Notes: generated by a model from the sequence alone, not told the origin. Shown: positions 1-13,097, counted from the first letter of the stretch. The stretch: DNA of 64,000 nucleotides from Scleromitrula shiraiana (GCA_028455995.1 JABELC010000003.1:1550001-1614000); one strand, 5' to 3'. Translations and numbers: made by a program.

Positions 1-811
1 GATCATCCATCCATCCAGCCACCAAACCAAACCAACCAACCGATCAATCCAGCCAGCTATACCTGCCAAACTCTATGTGAACCCCTCTCATTTCCTATCG
101 CTTGCCTCCATAGCGCAACGGCCAATTAACTTTCCATTCATGCACCAACACACCCAATCAACATGCAAGCCAACAAGCCGAGACCAATACCAATGCTGAG
201 AGCAAAACCGCTCCTCTCCAATGCCCCTTATCCGTCCATCCAGCCCGACCCGACCCATCACCAAAGACTCTACAGCCAAACGACAACAACAATAAAAAAA
301 AGAAACCAATCCCCGCTTCAAGCCCCGTAGAGCCAAGCAACACACAACAAACATAGTACGTACAAACAAAAAGAATCGTGACAGTCGTAGTCATAGAAGT
401 AAGTAAGTTGCAAGGCCCAAAGCCAGGAACAGTGAAAGAAAAATTAATTATGGTAGTAAGCCTTTCAAAGTATCGAGCAAGCCATGTTGTGCTTTGGGAC
501 CAGAAAAAAAAGAGAACAGAGAAGAGAAAGTAAAAGTGAAATTACATGAAGAATTCTTCCAAAGCTGCAACTAGTATGGAAGTTCGAATTACAAAGATTT
601 TTTAAACAAAAGGCCCCAAGATTTAACTAGAGTTATTATAAAGAAGTGGTGTTTTGGGCCATCTGATAATGGCATCAAAAGGTGTAAGTGACAAGATCAA
701 CTGCAAGATTGAAGGGATGTATGAACAAGCTATAAATGCGCATTTTCCTGGGTGGAAGAACCGATATATACTGAGTATGGAATAGAAGTATTACTTCATG
801 TTAGAAGATAA
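1..811. other. Spacer downstream of the LTE1-like gene
   Basis: I see no supportable gene. The first 60 bases are CCAT/CAAC-rich simple sequence. The right part is presumably the 3' untranslated region of the minus-strand RasGEF gene. Open frames here lack start context, splice logic or recognisable composition. Confidence 0.6.
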
Positions 812-3800
812 TTAACTTTGAATCTCTTTTCCATACTTGGCGATGTCTTCGTCGCGCAAGGCAGCCATCCAAAGACACCTCTCAGTGATTCCCTCTATTG
901 GGAGGAATCTATACAGTTGACTAGCTTCAAGAAGCCTGAGAAGGTTCTTGATTATTGTCGCAACAGATCGGCACCTCTCGAAATTCACCAAAGGTTCCGT
1001 TGTTGGTGTGCTTGCAATATGACTTGGACGTTCCGAATTAACAATGAGATCGTGCGTATAGATTCCTACGAACGGAATGCAACCTTGGTCTGCACCAGAA
1101 CCCTCCATCTCGGCTCTAAGATTATGAAAATTACTTGTGGGAGTTACAAGCTCTTCCATAGCCTTAAGAACTTGTATATCATTAGCTGGAACATGCGCCC
1201 AAGTTGATGTGAGTCGGGTGATGTCCTTTGAGGCGAGAGCAACGGTAAGTTGAGTCATTGTCGCAAAATTGCGATATTTGCGACAATGGGCCGCAATATG
1301 GATGAATTTGATGATGCAGCGAACTCGTTCTTCGAGATCACCAGTCAGGACAATCTCAGAGACAGCCCATTTAACCATGATGTTGAATCGCGCAATCACA
1401 ACCTCAACTCCACGAGGTTCTGAGGTACGAAGAAATTCAACCCAGGATCGAGTGTCTGTAGCGGCATCCCTCCAACGCATTTCAATCAGATCTTTCCAAT
1501 CTATTTCGTTTAAAGCATCCTTTTCGATGAGAGTGAATTGCTGAGCCAGGATTCGAGAATCGAAAGCTAGGATGAAGGGAAGATGAACGGATGTCTTGCG
1601 AGAAGCTTCATTGACACTATTAGACCGCAGTGGATCTGTTTGGGGAGCTAAGCCCCTACCAAATCCACCGGAACCTAAAGCGGTTGTAGGAGTAATGTCA
1701 GGAGTAGGGGGCAGTCGATTAGGTCCTTGGCTTAACTGATGCTCGTGAATTTGAGGAATGTTAGAAGTAGGAGATAACTGTAATGCCTGCACTAAAGTTA
1801 TAGGGGGTGAAGGTGGATGGTGAGCTGGATGAGATGGCAGAGATAAATCTCTTATTACAGTTCCAGGTCGAAGGGGTGGGAATGTTTGGGGGGCCATGTC
1901 AAGTGCCTCTTCAGTATAATCGGCCCTGGAGATGACATCTAGTGATAGTTCAGAAGATAGATCAGATGTACTGCCGCTATCTAGAAAAGATTCATTTCTA
2001 CCCTCATCGGGTCTTGTTGAGCCAAGAGGAATTCGACGTAAACTTTCCGTCTCTGTTATGAAATCGAATGATGGCTGTGAGGATTTTGGCGTGTGGTTTC
2101 GCGTCACCGCCGCTTCGTTGACTCCTCTGAAAATGGAAGGATCCGAGAAATCATGTGTATGTCTTTTATAATCATCAAATTCACTGAAATCTTCTTCAAG
2201 GAATGGACCCTCATAGAATGAGTCAGTTAGTCTGCTCGACCCAGGTGCTGATGATGGTGCCCTGGGCATGCCCGTTGGCCGATATGTAGGAATCTGATTT
2301 GAAACATTCGAGTCCACGACATGTCGTTGTCGATGCATGCGCTTTTCTTCCTCGTCGTCATCATCCAAAGTTAGAGTACTGATATCGTATGGATGCGGAC
2401 CAAAGCTATTGATATTACCGTCGTTTTTCAAATTCTGGGATAGATTTCCAGCTGGAATTCCGGATCGCCGTTGTTCAAATTTCCCTTCAAGTTTCAAGAG
2501 AGCTGACTCCACACCACCATCATCATCCTCATCATCCGGAATCTGAGCAAGCATCTGAGCCTCTTTTTCGAAAGATGGGCGCATGACTGGCTGTGATGAG
2601 TGGGTATCAAACAATGATAGACGTGACTTTGGCGGAGCATCAGCTAATGCACCCAATGAGAATGTATCTCCACGAGCCTGAGTGTCATCATAGTCGCTGT
2701 TGACGACATCTACGTAACGACTATCATCTCCAGTACTGAGAAGATACGAGCTTCGCACAGAATCCGAATATGTTGTTATTGAACCAGTTGACATAGCTCG
2801 GCGTAGAGGATTATTATTGAGATCCCCGACATTGTTGACAGCCCGTAAGTCCCCACCAGGTCGCCTTCGAAGAACTCGAAGAGGTAAGGGCACAGGAGCA
2901 GTGCGAGAAAATCTTTCGGCAATAGACTGTCCTTCAGTATAGGTGGTAGCATCAAAACTTCGCTCACTTCTGTGCTGAGTAAAGCCACTTTGATATGGGG
3001 CATAGCGACGTAAGGATACGGACTTCCTTACCCTGTTAGACTGACTCTGGAACCGCAGTGAATGCCTAGGTATTACTCGCTGACTTAGCGGGCGCATATC
3101 ATCCTGCGATAATGGCGAATCTCCAATCAATGATGGGATTTCTTGCAGAGAGAGGCTTCGATTAACGGTATGCCCCAGAATGTGCGAAGATCGTCTAGGT
3201 GATCCTAGCATAATTCCTGGAGGTGTTGATGGTGGAGTTGGCCCACCTGAAGGATGCATAAAAGCGTCGGTGAACGTCGCTATAGAAGGGCTTACAGGCA
3301 ATGCACCAGTCATCATTGGCAAAGGTAATGACATGGTATCATCAACAATTACAATAGACTTGCTACCATTTGTGACTTCGCTCTTTGGGGACTCGTAATT
3401 AATCGGAATTGACTGATCAATAGTTACGTCGGGACACATTGTAGAGTAATAGATGGGAGATTCAAGATGGCTACTGCGACGTGACTGTCTTTCGCTGAGG
3501 TGAGATTGACGAGCTTCAGTTTCAGCTTCTTCTTCTTCTTGTTGTTGCTCTTCTCTGACGGCCCTCTTGAAATCTTCAGCAACCTCGGCTCCAAGAAGAT
3601 CAATTCGCATTGGTGTACGAACTGAACTGTTTCTGTTCCGTGCCTGTGGAACGACGGCTGTACCAGGAAGTCGATTTATGGTTGCTCCGCGTACACCAAT
3701 TGGAGGTATATGAGGAAAGCTACCTTGAGTTGGAGACCCTGCTGGGTTTGGACCTGCTCGGGAGCTCAGAGCACGACGTACACTACTTAGTAGTTTTTTC

Positions 3801-6256
3801 ATGCCTGGACCCGACATTGCCGAGGGAATTTTATGATTAGGAGGTGCTCGAGGAAAAAGGGTAGTTTCTCGACTAAATTCTGCAGGAGTGCTTGGTGCAA
3901 CAACATCCACAAAAGCTTGTCCAGGAGGGAAAAGGTTACCTCTGACTAGGCTTCCAGCGTAAGGTAAAGCAAGAAGGAGTTCTGTGCTCTTGTAAATGAC
4001 CTTTTGAAGAGGTTCCGTAGGTTCTGGCTGTACTTGACGATCCCGTAAAGAATCTGAGAAGCTTGCGCTACGCTTATGCGAATGAGCTGGTCTAACGCGC
4101 TTGCCTGTAAGAGCTTTGGGAGTTGTTGCAATAGGCGGGGCAGGATCGTAGATAGAGCTTGCTGGTATGGGATGCGCTGCTAAAGGATTGGTATTTGCAC
4201 CTCCACGGGAGCGACTAGGGAATGAACAAGATACAAAGTCTTCACTTATAATGCTTGCAGGCGATAGCGGTGGTTCCATCTCAAAGCCATCGTCTTGATG
4301 AGTATTAGGTGTTTGAGGGCGAATTAGTATAGAGTCGATATGCCCTGCGCGGGAAACATCGGCGAAAAAATTATGCCCATCACCCGAAATTGAAGTATCA
4401 TGCTCAATAAAATCGGGCTCGATAATCCCGTCGAGACGAGGAGGACCGGCTGGTTGCGTTTCCCAAAAGCTTGGGTCTAAAGCTGGATCCCGAGATCCAG
4501 CAACTCCTCCTGGAACTATAATCGCCTCAACACCAAGATCGGGGTCGAATTCAGGACCGTCCCAGTACAGCGCACATACTCGTCGCCAACATTTCTTGAG
4601 CTCCTCCACAATCTTCAAAGGAATTTTCGTCTGCAGCTCCTTCTGTAAAAGACTCTTCGCAAATTTATTAAGCAATTCGCAGAACGATACCCTTAATTCA
4701 TAGTCGATGACGAAATCATCCAAGAAGTAGTTTAAAATCCAATGACGAATTGCGACAAAAGTTCTCACTCTGACTACCGTGCCGATTTCATCGTCTCTTG
4801 CGACTGCCCATTGTAACCTCGCAATTAGTATTAGTAACAAATCTGTAGTGTCCAGAAATGATCGAAATGTCAAAAAGAAATCCGAAAGAAGATCGTAATC
4901 AACGATGGTCGGCGAAGTAATTTCCGCGACAAGACGACCTGGGGTTGCAGCCCTGATTCTTCCACTTTCACCATAACGGACAACCGACAACTGGTCGCAA
5001 GCTGGTTTGAAAGTGAGGTCATCAAACATTTCGGGGACAATCGCTTTAAATTGGTGAATAATTGCAGGCGAAGGCATTGGGTAAGATGAATCTAATGGGC
5101 TCGAAAGACTAGCTCCAATTGTTCGATGTTGCGGAGAGGCGACCGAATGCCGTCGCGAAAGCGTTAGAGTTTGGGGCTTCGAATCTGGATCTTTTTGAGA
5201 TACGTTCTTACTTGAAAAATGACTTGAACGCCCCTCGCTGTTGATGGTCGTATAAGAAGAGCTTCGCATAAAAGGTGTACCGCGCATACTAAATCTGGGG
5301 TTTCCTAGTTTGTGAGATGGGATGGGAACATCCAGAGTTGGAGTTCCTCGAAAACAATCCAGCTTTTTCGTACCAGTACCTGGCCTCTCAATAACGATTT
5401 TAAAAGCACCCTCACCCGCATCCGTTACGGAAGCGTGTTGATCGTCAACAGTAGAGTAAGATCGCGTTCTCCTGTGATGCGGTTTGGTTGGAGATGAACT
5501 TTCAAAGTATTGGTCTCGCTTAGCCAAAGTTGATTGGGATTTAGAAGGCGTCCAGAAACTACCACGATGATTGAATTCTAATTCCAATTCCTCCTCGTCG
5601 TCCCTCCGAATGGCTGTATCATCGACTCTACCAGTATCTGGCGGCGTCGTTGGAAAAACGAAAGAAGGTTGTGGGTATCTTTGATTCGCTGGTCGTATTG
5701 TCGGACTATTTCATTCATCAGCGATTGTTTACTTCTAAATAATTTCATGGAGGAAAAAAAAAGTTGTTGTGGTGGTGACAACTGTATCATCAACCAGCAT
5801 CTCCCTGTCTTACCGTAGGTATATCCTTCCATTGTTTCCAACCTTCGCAACGGTAAATTGCCGACCTTCCCTGCCAGCAGAACCTCCATCTGGGGTAATA
5901 CAACTTTTTCCATCCTCTACTTGTTTTTGACCCCGATGATAAAAACTGTTCTCATTATTAGGCACTCCTTCTTGCATCTCTTTCTTTTTTAGATTCGCTC
6001 CTCTCTTTCCTGTCACCTTGGGTCGCGGAGCTGAGGATAATGTGACAACTTTCTTTAGTGGATTATCGACCTCTGAAATTGACGTCGATATATTATTACT
6101 TTTCGTGAAACGACCTCTAGGAGTTAATCTATCTCGTTGACGTTGACGAAGACTTTCGGGAGAATGAGCCATGGGCGAATTTAAGGCTTGGGTCTGAGCC
6201 TCAACCTCCATATTTTGTTTCCAACCAACAGCCGTAATTTCGCCTGCTTCATTCAT
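812..6256 (-). CDS. LTE1: LTE1-like Ras-family guanine nucleotide exchange factor
   Basis: Two exons on the minus strand, 6256-5814 and 5705-812, give 1778 residues. The 108-bp intron has donor GTAAGA and an acceptor AG; the splice joins an Arg codon (CG|T) and continues into a frame that is open upstream of the long exon. The start is the ATG at 6256. A RasGEF N-terminal domain lies at about residues 385-520 (pattern SGRIRAATPGRLV, then DYDLLSDFFLTFRSF). A CDC25-type RasGEF catalytic domain fills about residues 1530-1775, beginning near DSRILAQQFTLIEKD. The roughly 1000-residue linker is Ser/Pro-rich and acidic, probably disordered. Yeast Lte1 promotes mitotic exit from the bud cortex; a comparable role in cell-cycle or polarity control is inferred. 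Domain order and C-terminal placement of the catalytic domain match this family better than Cdc25, since no SH3 domain is visible. Confidence 0.88.
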
Positions 6257-6780
6257 TCAAAGCACTCAGCTTCTTCGTCGTTTCCCTGATTTTCGATGCA
6301 TTGAGGGTGAGAATGTATTTGGAAATTAGATACACATTATAGTATTAAGTAATATGTTGAAAAGAGTATGCGAGGGAAGAGGTTGGACAAATGAAGAGTG
6401 AAATTATAAGTTGGAGGTCTGCGACAGGTTCTCATTCGAAGAAGGGTTCATCCGATGTTTGTTGATTGTGGGAGGACGAGTTCACATGAATTGAATTTAG
6501 GTATTCCTCCTATAAGTTTTCTATGGTAGGTAGGGTAGGTGGTACTTAGGTATTATATATGTGTAAGTACGTGACGCATTCAAAAGCGGGTGGAAAGTTG
6601 TTAGAAGTTTCTCAAACAGTTATATTACGTAGGAAGAAGTAAAAGAGTAAGAAAAGTAAAAAAAAAAGTAAGAAAGTAAGAAAGTAAAAAAGTAAAAAAG
6701 AATCAAAAGAAAAGAGTGTACAGCTTTGGAGTATGTGCGCGGGCAAGTAAAGTGTGATGTTGTTTCGAACTTGCCTCTGC

Positions 6781-6878
6781 ATGTAGGATGTAGGATGTAG
6801 GATGTAGAATGTAGGATGTAGAATGTAGGATGTAGAATGTAGGATGTAGAATGTAGGATGTAGAATGTAGGATGTAGA
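6781..6878. repeat. Heptamer array ATGTAG(G/A), 14 units
   Basis: Fourteen consecutive 7-bp units run from 6781 to 6878. After three identical units ending in G, the last base alternates A/G regularly, so the effective period is 14 bp. It lies about 0.5 kb upstream of the LTE1-like start codon. Confidence 0.95.
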
Positions 6879-7891
6879 TGCAAAGATGTGAGAATGTTTA
6901 AAGATACAAGTTGTAACTCTACCCTCGAAAGTTATAAGGACGGACCTCCTCCCTCCAACCCAACAGCTTCATAGTTTCCTTAACTTACTTACTTATTTAT
7001 ACCTTAAGTACATAGAAGTACACTTTGAACATGGTAAAATAGAAATCCCAGCCAGTTAAAGTCGTTGAATTCATATTTAATATTGAAAATACTTCCATAA
7101 CGGTCAGTTATTACTCAATTGGGGCATTTTGAAGTCCATATGCTTGGGCAAAATGCAAGAAAATGCAAGAAAATGTGTAAGATTATTCAAGGATTAAAAT
7201 TCCAATTACATGGGTATCAATTATCCAATGAATGAGATTCCCCTTTACTTCCATAGAAAATCCCCCTTTCTAGCATGCCCCGCCTGGGTAACCTCTTATT
7301 ATACTAATAATAATACAAGGTCCCATATGTTAAGTTTAATAGATTTGATTTTAAAATGCCCCGTTTTTTGATCGAGCTTTTATTTGCTTTTATTTGCTTT
7401 TATTTGCTTTTTTTATTTTTATTTTTTTCATAGAGAGTCTGATGAGATCTGAGAGTACTGGATTACGAGTATATCTATCTACTACTACTACTACTGTAGT
7501 ATCTATAAAACTATCGAAATAATAATTTTGTATAAATATCCAGATCATCAAAAAAACTAAAAGAATTTAATCCCCGATATATGTACGATAATGGAGCATA
7601 TGTGTCTATGAATGTACAATTATAATTAGAAATAACTTTTTTAACTTTTCGAACCTCAAATTAGAAAGATTATCCAAATTCATTCCAATGCGGCGGAAAA
7701 ACTATTAAATATTCGTCGTCGATCAAAATACCAATCAAATGGTTCTTTGTCCTTGGGCCCAAAAAGGTTCACTCTCCACTACAAATCAAATACAATACAA
7801 CTCAAAAACTTCAATAAATCTTACGCCGCAACGCCAACAAGCCTACCTCCTCAAGATTCCCCCATTATTGATAATGTGACGATGACGATGA

Positions 7892-7990
7892 TGATCATGA
7901 TCATGATCATGATCAGAAGATCTTGTATTGCCATAAGATCCATAAGATCAATCAAACCAAACCAAACCAAATCAAATCAAATCAAATCAA
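7892..7990. repeat. ATGATC and AACCA/AATCA tandem arrays
   Basis: A short ATGATC array (7892-7917) is followed by a pentamer array that changes from ACCAA-type to ATCAA-type units (about 7952-7990). Each copy of the first array is a GATC palindrome, so it can fold on itself. Confidence 0.85.
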
Positions 7991-8807
7991 GTACAGGTAC
8001 GGTTTATTTGTAACTAACCAACTGCTGCATTCATTGTACGTACAAAAAAGTAAGTCGTGCAGCAACACTTATGTAGGTACATGACCTTATTACTAGCATC
8101 AGCAATCCCGTACTGTATCGATTTTTGTGCAACCATTTTATTCATCTATCCATCCATCCATCCACCGATACGTACGTAATTGAACATATCGTACTTCCGT
8201 AGGTGGCGTATTGAAGCCTCGTGTACTCCTACCCATATTGTACGATACTTTCTTTCATCATTTTACTATGTACAGCACTTACGATTTGTCCGAGTACAGT
8301 GATCAAAGTACAATATACTAGTAATGTAAAGAAAGATTGGATGAAGATAAAATCAACATCTCTATCAATTCAATATATATATATATATATATATCAGAGC
8401 AACGAAAGGAAAGACACAGTACGAAACAATCACTAATAAACCAATATCAAAATCACACCAAAAATATCTCTCATGATAAAAATAACAATAGCAATAATCC
8501 CGCCCGAACCTTTTTCTTTTTTCACTCAAAAGCAAATTTCTCCATTAACCAAGCAACCGGGAAAGAAAAAAGAAACAAGCAATACAGAAGCAGGGCACGC
8601 CTGCATGAGTGAGTCCACCGAACAAGAGCCGCCCAATGCACTGGGAACGAAGCTTGAAAGTGGAGAAGTCGGTAAATTGAACGAAATTTATTATTTATTA
8701 TATTTCACCAGAACTGGTTTTGGGGGTTGGATTGTTTGTTCCTCGGAGATGGAGGATTATGTTGATATGATAGTTGTTGATGATGATGGAATAAAAAGAG
8801 TCCCTAT

Positions 8808-8879
8808 GATGTGCTTGATGTGCTTGATGTGCTTGATGTGCTTGATGTGCTTGATGTGCTTGATGTGCTTGGTGTGCTT
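8808..8879. repeat. Nonamer array GATGTGCTT, 8 units
   Basis: Eight 9-bp units; the last differs at its first base-pair positions (GGTGTGCTT). Because the period is a multiple of three, the plus strand is open across it and reads as repeated Met-Cys-Leu. No start context or homology supports translation. Confidence 0.95.
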
Positions 8880-8952
8880 GAGATGGAATGGAAATAGAGA
8901 TGGCGATACGATAGTTAATACTCAGATGTTATTGCATTGAATATGTATAGTA

Positions 8953-9130
8953 CTGTAAGTAAGTAAGTAAGTAAGTAACTAAGTAAGTAAGTTTCAACCA
9001 GCTCAGCTACATAGTACATGCATGCATAATACAGCCAGCACAAGGCATAAACAATACTGTACTGTGCGAACACTACAGTACTCCCTTCGCATACAACACA
9101 CAACATACAACATACAACATACAACATACA
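8953..9130. repeat. GTAA tetramer and CAACATA heptamer arrays
   Basis: A GTAA array (8953-8990, interrupted once) and a CAACATA heptamer array (about 9096-9130) flank unremarkable sequence. Confidence 0.85.
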
Positions 9131-9391
9131 ATCTATACGATAGCGATAGTTATCGACGACTACATACCTAGCTATACATACATATGCACCTTGGCAATCA
9201 GATCAACCAACTACCAATCAGGGAAACCCGGGAAATAGAATAGGCATCTAGCGCATATGAATGCCGAGTTTCGCAACAGGAGATCGGGGAGTTGTTGCTA
9301 GCTTTTCAATTGTTATTGTGGTTTGACACAAACAGGTACGGCTCAAATCCTAATCCAAAGCGATAGATAGAAATCTTCAATCTTCAATCTT

Positions 9392-9567
9392 TAATTCTCA
9401 ATTCTCAATTCTCAATTCTCAATTCTCAATTCTCAATTCTCAATTCTCAATTCTCAATTCTCAATTCTCAATTCTCAATTCTCAATTCTCAATTCTCAAT
9501 TCTCAATTCTCAATTCTCAATTCTCAATTCTCAATTCCCAATTCCCAATTCCCAATTCTCAATTCTC
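9392..9567. repeat. Long heptamer array AATTCTC, about 25 units
   Basis: About 175 bp of a 7-bp unit, nearly perfect except for a cluster of three consecutive units carrying C in place of T (AATTCCC) near 9535-9556. The clustered variant suggests local unit duplication or slippage. This is the longest tandem array in the window. Confidence 0.95.
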
Positions 9568-9599
9568 GCATCTACAATAATCTCCTCCATATCCCACAT

Positions 9600-10210
9600 C
9601 ATTGGACAAACAAATATATATACTATATATATATACACAAGCCTCGGTCCAACCAACCAACCAACCAACCAACCAACCTCACTCCAGCCTTCGACATCTA
9701 GTCGGCGACTGTATATGTATGTATGTATGTACGCACCAAAACCCAGGCCAGGCAAAAAGAGAAAAAAAAAAAAAAAAACAAAAAAACGGCCCTTTTGTTT
9801 CATGTCTCGGCACGCCTCCATACATATATACATACATACATACATAGGGATGAACTCGGAGAAGAAAGCCATAAGATTGATACCGGGATCGGTACTACGA
9901 CAATAAACGGAAACGAACCCATTTTTGTTTATTTGTGCCGGTCGGTGGCTTGATCTTGGTGATCGAGAGACCAATGCCTTTGTTTTTGATGTATGGGGGA
10001 TGTTAATTGGTGGGTGGTTTTGGTGACCTCGCCGTTTAATTTTTAACTTTACCATGGATGGATGGATGGGTGGATGGATGGATGCGAAAGTGACTTGACA
10101 AAATGACATTTGTATGTTTGGAAAAGAGTAATTGATGTTTGCGAGTTGAGGTTAGTAATGCGCATTTATGATATAGTAAGTAGTATATGGTATATGGTAT
10201 ATGGTATATA
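9600..10210. repeat. Cluster of short microsatellites
   Basis: Within 600 bp there are (TA)n near 9615-9635, CCAA units at 9651-9677, GTAT units near 9717-9730, an A-run at about 9761-9778, CATA units near 9830-9846, GGAT units near 10055-10083 and TATATGG units near 10183-10212. Confidence 0.85.
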
Positions 10211-11057
10211 TGGTGGTATTGGTATAACTACCGATATTGAAGTAATGACCCCTAACTTAGGCTAGAGTTCGAGTTGGGCTTGGAATGAGGGAAGGAGTCG
10301 ACGTTATCGTTAGGGATATGGTGGAGGAAAGATATCTATCTGTAAGTACCAGTATTTGAGCATTTTGAAATTGACCCCAAAGGTGCCGAATTGAGATGTG
10401 CAACAATTAAGGAATTTGAGAAGTTGACTGTTCGTTGATTTGACCTTTGAGTTTCGTCTCATGTATATCCACCGAGTGGGCTGAGATTATCTATCTATCT
10501 ATTTATCTATTTATTTATATATATAACTTCCGCAATCTTGAAATTCTATATCTATATTCGTATTGAACGAAAGTATTTAGCTGGCTAAGTAGCCTCTGTA
10601 TTCATTCCCCTCTAGATTGAAAATCAGTGATTCTATAGATGTGTGATCGAAGAGTTACTTGATCAAGCCTGAAAAGAACCTTGCACATGAAACCTGGTTA
10701 AAACTAGGTGAGCAGAACCATACTGTCGGGTTCTTGTAGCGAGACAATAAGTGGTTTTGGTTTTTGTTAGGGATTCCTGTTACATGCTAACCCAGCAGTT
10801 ACTCGCAAACTTGCAATGTAACATTGATGAATGAGCTGTGCTGTGTCTACCTAGTAATCGTACGATAAGTCCAGAGTAGACGATGTAGCAAGTTACATGC
10901 AAATTGATTATGGCGTCTATTTGTTTGTATAACACGGAGCAATGTTGGTTAATGGCGCAGTTTCTCATACCCCTCCATGAACTTGAACCAAAACTATTTC
11001 AACTTTGAATAAATATTTTTTCAAACATCCATTCGCAAATTAAAATCCAAGATCCCG

Positions 11058-12280
11058 ATGGCTTCGTTTTTAACCAAACATCCAGCAAAATCCATCTTGG
11101 TAACATGTTTTCTTGCATTCCTACCAATTCGTCTTGGCTTTATAGCACTTTATTATCTCTCCAAATCACTCCGTTGACACCCAAAATGGAAATGGCATCA
11201 AGCAGCCAGCACCGCTGCACTCAGAATGTGGTTCTATTTCTCATGTGCCATTGAATTCGCGCCTCGTCAATCTTTAGAGCCCGGCTAGGATAAAGACTCA
11301 TGGGTCGTCATCAAACCGCAGCACCAGAATTCTACCGCGACATACTCGAAGATCCTGAAATCCATCCTGTAAAAATACGTGGAATATGGTATACAGCGCC
11401 TTATTCAGCAGAAAAGCACAGGGGTAAACCTATAGTGCTACATTTTCACGGGGGAGCCTCTGTCATTGGAGCTGTGAGACCATCAGAAGGAGGTGATTGG
11501 GGACCTAAAAATCTCGCCAAAAGATTAGATGCCCTTGTTTTCTGTCCCCAATATCGACTATCTTCCTATCCCAACGGACGTTTCCCAGCTGCTTTCCAGG
11601 GTGCAGTAACCTCCTACAAGTACCTTCTCGATCTTGGCATTCCTTCTTCAATCGTTTTTTCCGGAGATTCGGCAGGTGGTAATTTGGCTGTGGTATTGTT
11701 GCAATATGTAACGGATAACGATGGTTTGCCAAATCCGGGCGCGGTGCTTCTTTGGAGTCCGTGGGTTGATTTGTCCAGTAACTGGGATGAATTTAATACG
11801 GATAATCGTGGTAAAACTGATTATGTGCCACCGATACTTGGGTATTGGTCTTTACGTGTCTTCAAACCTTCTTTTATCGATGTCAATAATCCGTATATAT
11901 CGCCACTCAGAAGTCCTTTCTCGGTCAAAACACCAATTTTTTGTTGATTGTGGATCGGGTTAATGAATCATTGTATTCTGAGATCAAGGCTTTTTATGAG
12001 AAGATGAAGGAAATTCGGGGGATTGTTGTCGAGATGTTGGCAGATGAAAATGCTCCTCGTAAGTCAAATTCGCCTCCAATTATTGTACTGTTGCGTTCGT
12101 TTCTCATGCCAAATTTCCTGGCATTGATTCTTCTTCAAGTGTTTCATGTACATATGATAGCTAATTTATTGGTGTTCAGATGATATCTTCTTGATAGGTC
12201 GAGCATTAGGTTGGGCTAAACGAGCCGTGGATGCTGTAGATACAGCAAAGGCGTTTTTATCGGCAAATGGCGTTATTTGA
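11058..12280 (+). pseudogene. Broken alpha/beta hydrolase (HSL/GDXG-like) gene
   Basis: A fungal alpha/beta-hydrolase is readable across three frames but not as one protein. The ATG at 11058 opens a hydrophobic N-terminus interrupted by in-frame TGA (11175) and TAG (11286). The frame then shifts by one base near 11317 into the main segment, which carries the oxyanion HGG motif and the nucleophile elbow GDSAGGN. A run of six T (about 11937-11942) shifts the frame, and a further shift follows near 11957-11964. The tail contains the expected catalytic His in NAPHD, which is restored by splicing a 121-bp intron (12059-12179, GTAAGT...CAG). The end is TGA at 12278. Two stops plus three frameshifts argue against a single sequencing error. 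Both stops could arise by C-to-T change (CGA to TGA, CAG to TAG). The catalytic motifs survive, so decay looks recent. Confidence 0.8.
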
Positions 12281-13097
12281 GGATATAAACATACTGTAGA
12301 ATGCAGGAACTTGGTGATTTTCCCAGAGCTAGCTATCATGGATGCGTGGTTGAAGAACAGGCTGTTAATCTCTGGTTATTTCGTATCTGCAACAGGATTT
12401 AGCTGATGCGGTGGTGGTGGTGGTGGGTGCAGCATTGGGAAGTCAGCTTTAGTAATACATGAATAATATGCCATTAAAAGATGCAACGAATGTTTTCGAT
12501 CTACATTATATGATGACGTATTGGAAGAAGTTGGTAAGCTTATACACTTCCACCTACAGCACCCAAGGAACGATGGAGGAAATGTGAGGTTTTAAAATGA
12601 CCTTGAACAGCATATCTGGATCAGATTAGAGTTCTCGTCTATTTTATAATCACCATATCTGTCGAGTTGTGTAGCTTGTCATTGGATTAATAATCATCTC
12701 GACTAGAAAGCCGTTAGAATTCGCATTACCAAAGTCTAATCTCCTCTGCAAATTCCTCCAACGAAGGAAATATAATTTAAGAATAGCAAATCTGCAGTAA
12801 AATGGAGAATTTGAGACTCTTCTCCATAAACACTGGACCGCCAAGTTGTCACAGCCGATGTTCAGAAGATTGAGTTCGTAGGAGTGATGAAGCGACTACA
12901 TAATTTTTAGTGCTATGTAATATCTGACAAAAGACTAGTCAAAAAACTCAATGCTTGACTAAGCATATGAATTACATAATCAAACTTTGTTATTTCACTT
13001 CCAGAATGTTAAACATACCCCTCACAATCCAGACTTTTTTATCTAACAACCACTTTACACCCAGCTCGCACCAAGCATCCCTATACCCCAGATTAAT
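12281..13097. other. Spacer with no recognised gene
   Basis: No convincing coding sequence. A GGTGG-rich stretch around 12408-12430 translates to a short Val-run followed by Gly, reminiscent of a nucleotide-binding turn, but it is only a few codons and stops at once. Confidence 0.5.

Larger units (their letters stand above)
6257..11057. other. 4.8-kb gene-free spacer rich in tandem repeats
   Basis: This holds the LTE1 promoter on its left side and otherwise simple sequence: heptamer, hexamer, nonamer and tetramer arrays, (TA)n, A-runs and T-runs, several listed separately. Open frames over the arrays (for example a Met-Cys-Leu repeat at 8808-8879) are by-products of repeat units divisible by three. 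I find no spliced gene model. Confidence 0.6.

Noticed and set aside
8473..8940. 155-codon plus-strand frame with a Met-Cys-Leu repeat
   Set aside because: The frame exists because the nonamer repeat has a period divisible by three; the flanks are low complexity and there is no start or splice support.
9531..10109. 192-codon minus-strand frame
   Set aside because: It runs over microsatellites (CATA, CCAA, A-run, AATTCTC) and encodes biased repeats without a domain.
12395..12460. Short Val-run followed by Gly-Ala-Ala-Leu-Gly, like a Rossmann turn
   Set aside because: Only about 15 codons around a GGT/GTG repeat and then a stop; chance is likely.
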